Positions 25,457 through 32,891 of a stretch of DNA of 64,000 bases are shown one piece after another. The number at the start of each line of letters is the position of its first letter. The first letter of the stretch is position 1. The stretch comes from Brachybacterium sp. FME24 (GTDB lineage Bacteria; Actinomycetota; Actinomycetes; Actinomycetales; Dermabacteraceae): the NCBI RefSeq assembly GCF_014897705.1, contig NZ_JABUXV010000014.1:56739-120738 (forward strand), in the 5' to 3' direction. A model generated the notes under the pieces. That model did not search any database and had not been told where the DNA came from. It saw nothing but the letters and a program-made list of their open reading frames with translations. Made by a program: the position numbers and the translations under genes.

Positions 25457-26005
25457 TCAGATGAACTCGAGCGGATCGAAATCGTCGATGTCGATGATCC
25501 GCACACGCGGCAGGCGACTGGTGAAGGCTGCGACGTCGTACTCGAGATCGTGGAACTCGATCCCCGGGATCTCCTGCAGATCCGTGGCCATGAACTCGCG
25601 GAAGCCGATGAGGGCCGTGCGGCGTTCCGGGGTCGCGGCCAGGTCCGTCATCTGCGGCGCGAAGTCGCGGTCGTGGCTGACCAGCATCACGTCTGCCGCG
25701 CGGGACTGCAGCGCCTCGGCGGTGCGCTGGATGGCGATGTCGACGACCTTGCCCTCGCCGCGCAGCGGGACGGCCTTGTACCCGAGCGCGATCAGCGCCT
25801 GCACGAACCCCGAGGGGAGGCTGTCCCCGACGGCCAGGAAGAACAGACCCTTGACGGGCTGGTCCCACGTGACCTCGGCGTGGTGGAGCAGCTTGTTCCA
25901 CCGGGGGCGCTCCTCAGGCTGAGGGCGCCGACCGAGAACCGAGATGCCGAGCGTGGCGTCGATGTTCTCGCCGTCCACCAGGAGGTACGTGGTGCGTTCT
26001 GTCAT
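25457..26005 (-). CDS. NYN domain protein (PIN-like ribonuclease, LabA/DUF88 type)
   Basis: This 182-residue protein has the acidic residues expected for a NYN metal-dependent RNase fold: Asp11 in YLLVDGENID, then VVDIAIQRTAEA and MLVSHDRDFAP. The PIN-like domain covers nearly the whole protein. Its target RNA is unknown. ATG 26005 has a TAAGGT element six bases upstream (26012-26017) and no Shine-Dalgarno sequence. It is the intact partner of the deletion remnant at 22268-22360. The two copies flank the STAND-nuclease gene, so this copy may have arrived together with it. Confidence 0.85.
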   Translation of the reverse strand: MTERTTYLLVDGENIDATLGISVLGRRPQPEERPRWNKLLHHAEVTWDQPVKGLFFLAVGDSLPSGFVQALIALGYKAVPLRGEGKVVDIAIQRTAEALQSRAADVMLVSHDRDFAPQMTDLAATPERRTALIGFREFMATDLQEIPGIEFHDLEYDVAAFTSRLPRVRIIDIDDFDPLEFI

Positions 26006-26139
26006 GGCTCGACCTTACGCGCTCGCGTGCCGCGCCACGCGCACCGCGGGTGCGCGGGCAGGCATCATCGACCATCACCGGCCCGGGAGAGCGGCCCCGA
26101 GCCCCTCGAGCCACGCCTCGTGTCGCGGACCGGCGACCG

Positions 26140-26169
26140 CGGGGCAGGGCCTGCAGAGGCCCTGCCCCG
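26140..26169 (-). terminator. Terminator after the formaldehyde dehydrogenase gene
   Basis: A twelve-pair GC-rich stem (26140-26151 with 26158-26169, six-base loop) lies 11 bases past the stop codon. Confidence 0.75.
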
Positions 26170-26179
26170 GACAGGACTC

Positions 26180-27406
26180 TCAGATCGCCTCGACCTTCCC
26201 GGTCACCCCGTGCGGGTCGATGACGTACTTCTTCGCGATGCCGGCGTCGAACTGGGCGTACCCCTTCGGGGCGTCGTCCAGGGAGATCGCCGTCGCATGG
26301 ACGGCCTCGGCGATATGGACCTTGTCGTGCAGGATCGCCTCCATGAGTTGGCGGTGGTAGCTCATCACGGGGCACTGGCCGGTGGTGAAGGACAGCGCCT
26401 TCGCCCAGCCCAGGCCGAGGCGCAGGGAGAGCGAACCCTTCTGGGCCGCCTCGTCGACGCCGCCCGGGTCGCCGGTCACGTACAGGCCGGGAATGCCGAG
26501 GGCGCCACCGGCCCGAGTCACGTCCATCAGGGTGTTCAGCACGGTCGCGGGGGCCTCCTGCGCATCCTTGCCATGGCCGCGTGCTTCGAAGCCGACGGCA
26601 TCGACTCCGGCGTCGACCTCCTCGCGCCCGAGGATGCGGGCGATCCCTTCGCGCGGGTCCTCCTGGGAGACGTCGATGGTCTCGCATCCGAATGCCGCGG
26701 CGTTGGCGAGTCGCTCGGCGTTCATATCGGCCACGATCACGACCGCGGCACCCAGGAGCTGGGCGCCGACGGCTGCGGCGGTGCCGACGGGACCGGCACC
26801 GGCGATGTACACCGAGGAGCCCGGCCCCACCCCCGCCGTGACGGCGCCGTGGAATCCGGTGGGGAAGATGTCCGAGAGCATGGTCAGGTCGAGGATCTTC
26901 TCCATCGCCTGGTCCTTGTCGGGGAACCGCAGCAGGTTCCAGTCCGCGTAGGGGACCAGCACGTACTCGGACTGGCCGCCGACCCAGCCGCCCATGTCGA
27001 CGTACCCGTAGGCGCTGCCGGGGCGGTCGGGATTCACGTTCAAGCAGATCTCGGTGCGGCGCGTCTTGCACATGACGCAGCGGCCGCAGGAGATGTTGAA
27101 GGGCACCGAGACGAGGTCGCCCTTCTTGATGAACTCGACGCCGGGCCCGGTCTCGATGACCTCGCCGGTGATCTCGTGCCCGAGGACCAGGCCCTCGGGA
27201 GCAGTGGTGCGTCCGCGCACCATGTGCTGGTCGGAACCGCAGATGTTCGTGGTGACCACCTTGAGGATCGCTGCATGCGGGAGCTTCCGGCCGACGTTGT
27301 CCGGGTTCACCCCCGGCCCGTCCTGCAGCTCGTAGGTGGGGTAGTCGATGTCGATGACGCTGACTTTCCCGGTTCCCTGGTACGCGATGGCGCGGTTGGT
27401 CGACAT
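26180..27406 (-). CDS. fdhA: Glutathione-independent formaldehyde dehydrogenase
   Basis: This 408-residue zinc-dependent medium-chain dehydrogenase oxidises formaldehyde with tightly bound NAD+. The catalytic zinc region is CGSDQHMVRGR with GHEITGEV. The structural zinc cysteines are in CGRCVMCKTRRTEIC, and the Rossmann motif is AGAGPVGTAAAVGAQLLG. The insert MGGWVGGQSEYVLVPYAD and the overall length are characteristic of the Pseudomonas-type FdhA rather than the glutathione- or mycothiol-dependent enzymes. ATG 27406 is supported by AAGGAGG upstream; the longer frame from 27430 is not. A perfect 22-base palindrome about 75 bases upstream may be its operator. Confidence 0.92.
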   Translation of the reverse strand: MSTNRAIAYQGTGKVSVIDIDYPTYELQDGPGVNPDNVGRKLPHAAILKVVTTNICGSDQHMVRGRTTAPEGLVLGHEITGEVIETGPGVEFIKKGDLVSVPFNISCGRCVMCKTRRTEICLNVNPDRPGSAYGYVDMGGWVGGQSEYVLVPYADWNLLRFPDKDQAMEKILDLTMLSDIFPTGFHGAVTAGVGPGSSVYIAGAGPVGTAAAVGAQLLGAAVVIVADMNAERLANAAAFGCETIDVSQEDPREGIARILGREEVDAGVDAVGFEARGHGKDAQEAPATVLNTLMDVTRAGGALGIPGLYVTGDPGGVDEAAQKGSLSLRLGLGWAKALSFTTGQCPVMSYHRQLMEAILHDKVHIAEAVHATAISLDDAPKGYAQFDAGIAKKYVIDPHGVTGKVEAI

Positions 27407-27481
27407 GGGGAGGCCTCCTTGCCTCTTCAAGCGGCGTTCCCCGGGTCAGCTGGCCCGGGCGCGATCCGCCGAACCCCCAGC

Positions 27482-27503
27482 CTTCGTGACGTACGTCACG
27501 AAG
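27482..27503. promoter_or_regulatory. Perfect 22-base palindrome upstream of fdhA
   Basis: The site is centred on TGACGTACGTCA, flanked by CTTCG and CGAAG, and has full dyad symmetry. It lies 76-97 bases before the fdhA start. Its 12-base core recurs at 32764-32775. It is a likely dimeric-regulator operator; the regulator is unknown. Confidence 0.55.
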
Positions 27504-27612
27504 TCAACCGCTGCTGCGACCGCGGCGACTTCGGCGCGGGAAGGCATCGCCCCCACGCCGTGCATGTCCGAGACGGCCCCCGCCGCTTCGCTTGCTGACC
27601 AGGCATGCAGCC

Positions 27613-27642
27613 AGGGCGCCCGCGGTACCCCGCGGGCGCCCT
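27613..27642 (-). terminator. Terminator after the Gfo/Idh/MocA gene
   Basis: A perfect 13-pair stem (27613-27625 with 27630-27642) with a TACC loop lies ten bases beyond the minus-strand stop. Confidence 0.85.
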
Positions 27643-27652
27643 GCGCGATCGC

Positions 27653-28714
27653 TCAGACCAGCGAGATCTCCCGGCCGGTCTCTGCGGATTCATAGATCGC
27701 CTCGAGGATCCGCACGATCTCCACGCCGTGCCATGCCGGGGCGATGGTCTCGGCCCGGCCCAGCCCGGAATCCACGAAGTTCTGGATCTCGTTGGCGAAG
27801 CCGACGCCGAACTCGAAGGAGCGCGACGCGATCTGCGGCTCGATGTTCACCACCGAATCGTGCATCTCGGTGGCGATGTGCAGAGCCGGCTCGAGCTCCG
27901 CGCCGCCCTTGTCCCCGTAGACCGAGACGTCGATGGAGTCCTGCGTGGCGTGCAGGGAGTAGGAGCAGTCCAGCAGCAGCGACGCACCGTTCTCGAAACG
28001 GATCACCGCATTGGCCATGTCCTCGACACTGTTCTTGTCCGGGTCGTAGTCGGCGACCTGGTAGCGGGGCATCGTCGTGATGTTGGCGCGGTTGCCGAGC
28101 CGGTCGTAGGTGTTGCCGCTGACGGAGACCACCTTGGGGCTGCCCATGAGGTACCAGCACAGGTCCAGGACGTGGATGCCGATGTCCAGCAGCGGGCCGC
28201 CCCCGGCGATCTCCTTGTCCGCGAACCAGCCGCCGGGGTTGCCCATCCGGCGGATGCAGCTGGCCTTGGCGTAGTAGATCTCGCCCAGTTCATCGGCGTC
28301 GATGAAGGACTTCAGCACCTGGCAGTTGGGGGAGTGGCGACGCACGAACCCGACCTGCACCACCCGGTCGCTCTTCTCGACGGCCTTCTGGATCTCGAGC
28401 GCCTCCTCGAGCGTGCGCGCGATGGGCTTCTCCACCAGCACATGCTTTCCGGCCTCGATCGCGGCGATCGCCCAGTTGGCGTGGGAGTTGTTCCAGGTGC
28501 AGATGCTCACGGCGTCGACCTCGTCGTCCGCGAGCAGCTCGTGAGGGTCGGCATAGGCGCGCCGTGCGCCGTACTGATCGGCCACGGACTGCGCGCGCTC
28601 GAGGTTCATGTCGGCGACGGCGATCAGCTCGACGTCGGCATTCTCGGAGTACGCGGTGAGGTGGGACTGGGCGATGCTGCCGGCGCCGATGACGCCTACG
28701 CGGAACTTCGTCAT
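27653..28714 (-). CDS. Gfo/Idh/MocA family NAD(P)-dependent oxidoreductase
   Basis: This 353-residue sugar or inositol dehydrogenase-like protein has the N-terminal Rossmann motif GVIGAGSIAQSHL, the family EKPIARTLEEA segment (Lys of EKP at the active site) and a C-terminal alpha/beta domain. The conserved GGGPLLDIGIHVLDLCWYL has the usual active-site Asp/His. ATG 28714 is preferred over 28738 because the Rossmann strand starts there, with an AGGAAG element upstream. It lies downstream of a TIM-barrel isomerase and a ROK regulator in the same orientation, suggesting one carbohydrate-catabolic unit. The substrate is unknown. Confidence 0.88.
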   Translation of the reverse strand: MTKFRVGVIGAGSIAQSHLTAYSENADVELIAVADMNLERAQSVADQYGARRAYADPHELLADDEVDAVSICTWNNSHANWAIAAIEAGKHVLVEKPIARTLEEALEIQKAVEKSDRVVQVGFVRRHSPNCQVLKSFIDADELGEIYYAKASCIRRMGNPGGWFADKEIAGGGPLLDIGIHVLDLCWYLMGSPKVVSVSGNTYDRLGNRANITTMPRYQVADYDPDKNSVEDMANAVIRFENGASLLLDCSYSLHATQDSIDVSVYGDKGGAELEPALHIATEMHDSVVNIEPQIASRSFEFGVGFANEIQNFVDSGLGRAETIAPAWHGVEIVRILEAIYESAETGREISLV

Positions 28715-28780
28715 GAGGGAGGTCTTCCTTCTGGCCACGAGGCCGATGGGGATTCTGGTGGATCGGGCAGAACTGCGAGG

Positions 28781-29680
28781 TCAGGCGTTCTCGAGCAGGC
28801 GCTTGGCGTTAGCGAGGCCGCGTTCGCAGCCCAGCAGGCAGTCCTCCCAGCCCTCGAACTCGATGGAGGCGTAGCCGGTGTAGCCGGAAGCCTTGATGGC
28901 ACGGGCCACGGCCGGCAGGTCGATGTCGCCGTTGCCGACGACCGCGCCGCGCAGGTGCTTGCCGCCGCGGCTGCGGAACCAGCCCTCGCCCGGCGCGGCG
29001 TCGGCCGGACGGATGTAGAAGTCCTTGAAGTGGACGACCATCGCGTACGGCAGGTTCTGGGCGACGGAGACCTCCGGCGCCTCGTCCACGCACACGAAGT
29101 TGCCGATATCCAGCGTGGTGCGGAAGTTCGGCTCGTCGACGCCGTGGATGACCCGCCGTACACGGTCCGCGGCCTGCACGAAGAAGCCGTGGTTCTCGAG
29201 GCTCGTGGTGATGCCCTTGGTCGCGGCGTACTGCGCGATCTCCTTGCTGGCGGCGACGATCGAGGGCAGGGCCTGCTCGAACAACGGGGTGTCGTCCCCC
29301 TCGAGGCCGGAGTGGGCGACGACATCGTGGCGGATCTGATCGATGCCCAGGGACTCGGCCAGGTCCACGTAGGCCTTGACGCGGCTGACCTGCGCGGCGA
29401 GCTCCTCGGCGTCATCGGTGAAGAAATTCGCGCCGATCGCGAGCGTGGACAGCGGCACCCCGGCCTTCTCCGACGCGGCGCGGATCTCCTCGATGTAGGC
29501 CGGATCGGAGTTGATGTTCGGGATCGCGCTGTCGGCGTCGTCCCCGAGGGAGGCGAGTTCGAGGTGCTCGCCCTCGCTCGCAGCGACCCATTCGATCACC
29601 TCGGGCAGGGTCATCTCTGCGGTGGAGAGCTTGGAGTGGAAGCTGTAGGAGCTGAAACCGAGGGTGATGCCTGTCGTCAT
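28781..29680 (-). CDS. Sugar phosphate isomerase/epimerase (xylose isomerase-like TIM barrel)
   Basis: This 299-residue AP-endonuclease-2/IolE-like TIM barrel begins LGFSSYSFHSKL. Metal-ligand positions are visible in TTSLENHGFF (Glu), TTLDIGNFVCVDE (Asp/Glu), MVVHFKDFYIRP (His/Asp) and ASIEFEGWEDC (Glu). These proteins isomerise or epimerise sugars or inositol derivatives. ATG 29680 has AAGGA eight bases upstream. It sits between the ROK regulator and the Gfo/Idh/MocA oxidoreductase and probably acts in the same pathway. Confidence 0.87.
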   Translation of the reverse strand: MTTGITLGFSSYSFHSKLSTAEMTLPEVIEWVAASEGEHLELASLGDDADSAIPNINSDPAYIEEIRAASEKAGVPLSTLAIGANFFTDDAEELAAQVSRVKAYVDLAESLGIDQIRHDVVAHSGLEGDDTPLFEQALPSIVAASKEIAQYAATKGITTSLENHGFFVQAADRVRRVIHGVDEPNFRTTLDIGNFVCVDEAPEVSVAQNLPYAMVVHFKDFYIRPADAAPGEGWFRSRGGKHLRGAVVGNGDIDLPAVARAIKASGYTGYASIEFEGWEDCLLGCERGLANAKRLLENA

Positions 29681-29759
29681 GAGTTCGTCCTTCGAGGGGT
29701 CGGGATCGGCAGTGAGTACTGGGGCCGGGTGCGGTGCGTCGGTGGTCGATGCGGTGGTC

Positions 29760-30959
29760 TCAACGGGAGGCGGCGGCGGATTCCGTCAGATCAGGGGGGT
29801 CGGCGTGGGTGAGGAAGGTGGGCCAGGGGGCCGGGACGTCGGGAACTCCGGTGATCGGGCTCGAGCCATGCTCGAACGCGCTGCCCAGCGCGCCGACGAG
29901 GGACCCGTCGGTGGTCAGGCGTGCGGCGACCAGCGGGGGTCGTTCGGGGGTCATGAGCAGTCGATGGAGGTTGCGACGCAGCGGGCCGAGCAGGGTCTCG
30001 CCCTCCCGGGACAGGCCGCCGCCGACCACCACCAGCTCCGGGTCGATCGTCAGCAGCACGGTCGCCAGGCGCGGCGCGATCTCGGCGCAGAATCCGTCGA
30101 CCTCGGCCTGCGCGGCGGGATCCCCCGCGGCGCAGCGCTGCAGCAGCGGCTTCGCCTGGTCGCCGCTGGACCAGCTCAGACGCCCGCGCTGCGAGGTGCT
30201 GGTCCAGCGCATGCCGCGCTGGCTGCCCAGCTCGCCGGCGAGATGGTGGCTGCCCTGCAGGATCTGGCCGCCCACGATCAGAGCCACCGAGATGCGGTGA
30301 CCGATCTGCACATAGACGATCGAGTCGGCGGGCGGTCCGAGGTGTCGTTCCGCGAGCGCGGCGAGCTTGATGTCGTTCTCGACTACCACCGCGGCATCCA
30401 GCCGCTGCTCGAGCTCCGCGGTGAGGTCGAGGCCGACGAGGTCCGCCAGGGCGAGGCTCTGGGTGATGCGCCCGTCGGCACCGAGGATGCCCGGAACGGC
30501 GACGCCGACGGCATGCGGGGCGTGCCCTGTCGCTCGCACCGCCTGAGCGATCGCCGCCAGGTGGTCGCCACCGGAGACGGGAGCGGTGGTGCGGGCCAGG
30601 ACAGCGCCGAGTGGATCAGTGACGATGCAGGTCACGGAGCGTTCACCGAGGTCGAGCGCCGCAACGGTCGCAGCCGACAGGTCGAGGACGAAGCGGCGTG
30701 CGGGGCGTCCGGGCTGACCGGATCGGTCGGTGCCCGATGACGCCCGGAGGATCGATCCTGACTCGGTGAGGTCCTGCAGGACGGCGTCGACCGTGGGCCG
30801 GGACAGGTTTGTGCGGGCGGCGATCTCGGCGACGGTGAGGGGGGTGGCCGCTTCACGGAGCGCGAGCACGCAGTCCCGCGCGTTGCCCTGGCGCACCGCA
30901 GATCCCTGGCCGGTCGATGGCGGGCGTGCGGGCGATGCGGCATGCTCAGCCATGCTCAT
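29760..30959 (-). CDS. ROK family transcriptional regulator
   Basis: This 399-residue regulator joins an N-terminal winged helix (ATPLTVAEIAARTNLSRPTVDAV, about residues 38-60) to a ROK sugar-kinase-like domain. Kinase-fold signatures include LDLGERSVTCIVTD, AVGVAVPGILGADG and VVENDIKLAALAE. The usual glycine-rich and zinc-cysteine cluster is degenerate, as expected for a sensor rather than a kinase. It is first in a minus-strand series with the isomerase and oxidoreductase and probably represses them until a sugar binds. A symmetric GCAACC-C-GGTTGC element at 31033-31045 upstream is a candidate operator. An alternative start is ATG 30953. Confidence 0.87.
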   Translation of the reverse strand: MSMAEHAASPARPPSTGQGSAVRQGNARDCVLALREAATPLTVAEIAARTNLSRPTVDAVLQDLTESGSILRASSGTDRSGQPGRPARRFVLDLSAATVAALDLGERSVTCIVTDPLGAVLARTTAPVSGGDHLAAIAQAVRATGHAPHAVGVAVPGILGADGRITQSLALADLVGLDLTAELEQRLDAAVVVENDIKLAALAERHLGPPADSIVYVQIGHRISVALIVGGQILQGSHHLAGELGSQRGMRWTSTSQRGRLSWSSGDQAKPLLQRCAAGDPAAQAEVDGFCAEIAPRLATVLLTIDPELVVVGGGLSREGETLLGPLRRNLHRLLMTPERPPLVAARLTTDGSLVGALGSAFEHGSSPITGVPDVPAPWPTFLTHADPPDLTESAAASR

Positions 30960-31032
30960 CGAGATCCCTCGCCCTCGTGGTGCCTGCCGTCACGATGTCC
31001 TGCCGTCGCACTGTGTCGCAGCCCGATGTTTT

Positions 31033-31045
31033 GCAACCCGGTTGC
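31033..31045. promoter_or_regulatory. Candidate operator between the ROK regulator and selO
   Basis: GCAACC and GGTTGC are separated by one base, within a locally less GC-rich stretch. The site is about 75 bases before the ROK gene start, suited to autoregulation. Confidence 0.35.
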
Positions 31046-31104
31046 GCAATGGTGGGTCCAGTCTTCGCCCCGACCCCTGGCAGTGTCAAGAGCGGGCTCG
31101 TCGC

Positions 31105-31144
31105 CTCGGGCAGTAGCGTGGCGGCTCGGGCAGTAGCGTGGCGG
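31105..31144 (+). repeat. Tandem 20-base duplication carrying -10-like elements before selO
   Basis: Two identical 20-base units (31105-31124 and 31125-31144) each contain TAGCGT (31114-31119 and 31134-31139). The second unit runs into the selO ribosome-binding site. The duplication therefore gives selO two potential -10 elements 20 bases apart. Confidence 0.7.
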
Positions 31145-31160
31145 GAAGGAGGCGATATCC

Positions 31161-32675
31161 ATGGACGATCCGGTGCTGCATCAGAGCTACGCCGCTGCGG
31201 CGGCGGACCTGTCCGTGCCGTGGCAGGCCGAGACGCCGCCCGACCCGGCGCTGGCCTGGCTCAACGAGGACCTCGCGCGCGAGCTCGGGTACGACCCCGC
31301 GTGGTTGCGGGAGCCCGCCGGCATCGCGCTGCTGACCGGGCAGGTCGACGCGGACGGGCATCCCGTGCCCGCCGGTGGCGCCGCTCCCGAGCGTCCCTTC
31401 ACCACGGCTCAGGTCTACGCGGGCCACCAGTTCGGCTCCCCGAACCCGCAGCTCGGCGACGGCCGCGCGGTCCTGCTCGGCGATCTCCTCGACACCACCG
31501 GGAGGCGACGTGACCTGCACCTGAAAGGAGCGGGAGCGACCCCGTTCGCCCGCGCCGGGGACGGCAGGGCGCCGCTCGGGCCGATGCTGCGCGAAGCGGT
31601 CGTCGGCGAATCCCTCCACGCGCTCGGCGTGCCCACCACACGGGCGCTCGCCGTGCTCACCACCGGCGAACAGATCGCCCCGCGCCAGGGCGTGACCCCG
31701 GAGCCGGGCGCGATCCTGGTGCGCGTGGCCGCGAGCCACCTGCGCGTGGGCACGGTCGAGTACGCCGCCTGGCACCTGGACCTCGACGCCCGCCGCGCGC
31801 TCGTCCAGTACGCGGCAGCACGCCATCTCCCCGAGGGTGTGGAGACGAAGAGCACGGCCCTTGACCTGCTGGAGCACGTCACCCGGGCCCAGGCCGAACT
31901 GCTCGCCCAGTGGATGCTCCTCGGCTTCGTCCACGGCGTCATGAACACCGACAACATGACGCTCTCCGGCGAGGGGATCGACTACGGTCCCTGCGCCTTC
32001 CTCGATGAGCACCGCTCCGGCGCCGTGTTCAGCTCGATCGACCGCGGGGGCCGTTACGCCTACGCCGCCCAGCCCGGCATCGCCCTGTGGAACCTCTCCC
32101 GCTTCGCCGAGACCCTGATCCAGCTGATCGACGAGGAGGACCCGAACGCCGCGGTCGAGCAGGCCACCGCCGTGCTGGAGGACTTCGAGCCGCACTACCT
32201 GGACGCCTACGGCCGCAGACTGGCCGCGAAGCTCGGCATCCCGGCCCACGGGGAGGGCGCTGACGCAGAGCACCTCGCCGCGATCCGCGCCTCGGGCGCG
32301 GAGCTGTTCGCCCTGCTCGAGGAGCAGCACGTCGACCACACCGGTTTCTTCCGAGCGCTGACCGATGCTGATCCCGCCGCCCTCTTCGCCGATCCCGCGC
32401 CGTTCACGAGCTGGTACGAAGGGGTGCTCGCCCTGCGCGGCTCCGGAGCCTCGGCGGAGGCGGCTCTCGCGGGGATGGATCGTGCGAACCCGGTGTACAT
32501 CCCCCGCAACGTGCACCTCGAGGCCGCGCTGCGCGCCGCCCATCTGGGGGACCTCGCCCCGGCGTACGCCCTGCTGGACGCCGTTCGTCGGCCTTGTGAG
32601 CGCCGGGCCGAGCTCGCCCATCTCGAAGGACCCGGCGACGGCGGCGAGCACTTCATGACCTTCTGCGGGACCTGA
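31161..32675 (+). CDS. selO: Protein adenylyltransferase SelO
   Basis: This 504-residue pseudokinase-fold enzyme AMPylates target proteins and has been linked to redox stress. Family blocks are VYAGHQFGSPNPQLGDGRA, LHLKGAGATPFARAGDGRA, REAVVGESLHALGVPTTRA, GILVR-like GAILVRVAASHLRVG, and the metal-binding HGVMNTDNM followed by DYGPCAFLD. The sequence continues to a C-terminal YIPRNVHLEAAL block, with full family length. ATG 31161 follows GGAAGGAGG. The C-terminal selenocysteine of eukaryotic SelO is absent, as in bacteria. Confidence 0.93.
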   Translation: MDDPVLHQSYAAAAADLSVPWQAETPPDPALAWLNEDLARELGYDPAWLREPAGIALLTGQVDADGHPVPAGGAAPERPFTTAQVYAGHQFGSPNPQLGDGRAVLLGDLLDTTGRRRDLHLKGAGATPFARAGDGRAPLGPMLREAVVGESLHALGVPTTRALAVLTTGEQIAPRQGVTPEPGAILVRVAASHLRVGTVEYAAWHLDLDARRALVQYAAARHLPEGVETKSTALDLLEHVTRAQAELLAQWMLLGFVHGVMNTDNMTLSGEGIDYGPCAFLDEHRSGAVFSSIDRGGRYAYAAQPGIALWNLSRFAETLIQLIDEEDPNAAVEQATAVLEDFEPHYLDAYGRRLAAKLGIPAHGEGADAEHLAAIRASGAELFALLEEQHVDHTGFFRALTDADPAALFADPAPFTSWYEGVLALRGSGASAEAALAGMDRANPVYIPRNVHLEAALRAAHLGDLAPAYALLDAVRRPCERRAELAHLEGPGDGGEHFMTFCGT

Positions 32676-32763
32676 CACCCGGGCGTTCCCAAATCGGAAT
32701 GACTCGGACATCGAGCTCCTGGCGCGACTGCTCGTTCGAGCTCCCGACCAGCACGTCTGGACG

Positions 32764-32775
32764 TGACGTACGTCA
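32764..32775. promoter_or_regulatory. Palindrome TGACGTACGTCA, second copy
   Basis: This perfect 12-base palindrome is identical to the core of the site upstream of fdhA. It lies 117 bases before the mechanosensitive-channel-like gene and past the selO stop. Confidence 0.4.
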
Positions 32776-32891
32776 TGCGACATGCTCGCTGTGAAGGAAC
32801 CGTGAAGGTTCCTTGGCCGATTACCGACCGTGCACCTCAGGCACCGACGTGATCGGTGGCCATCCCGTACCTCGACTTCCCGGAGGATCCC

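Noticed and set aside
25550..27598. Plus-strand open frame of about 680 codons
   Set aside because: It is antisense to the NYN and formaldehyde dehydrogenase genes and shows no family features.
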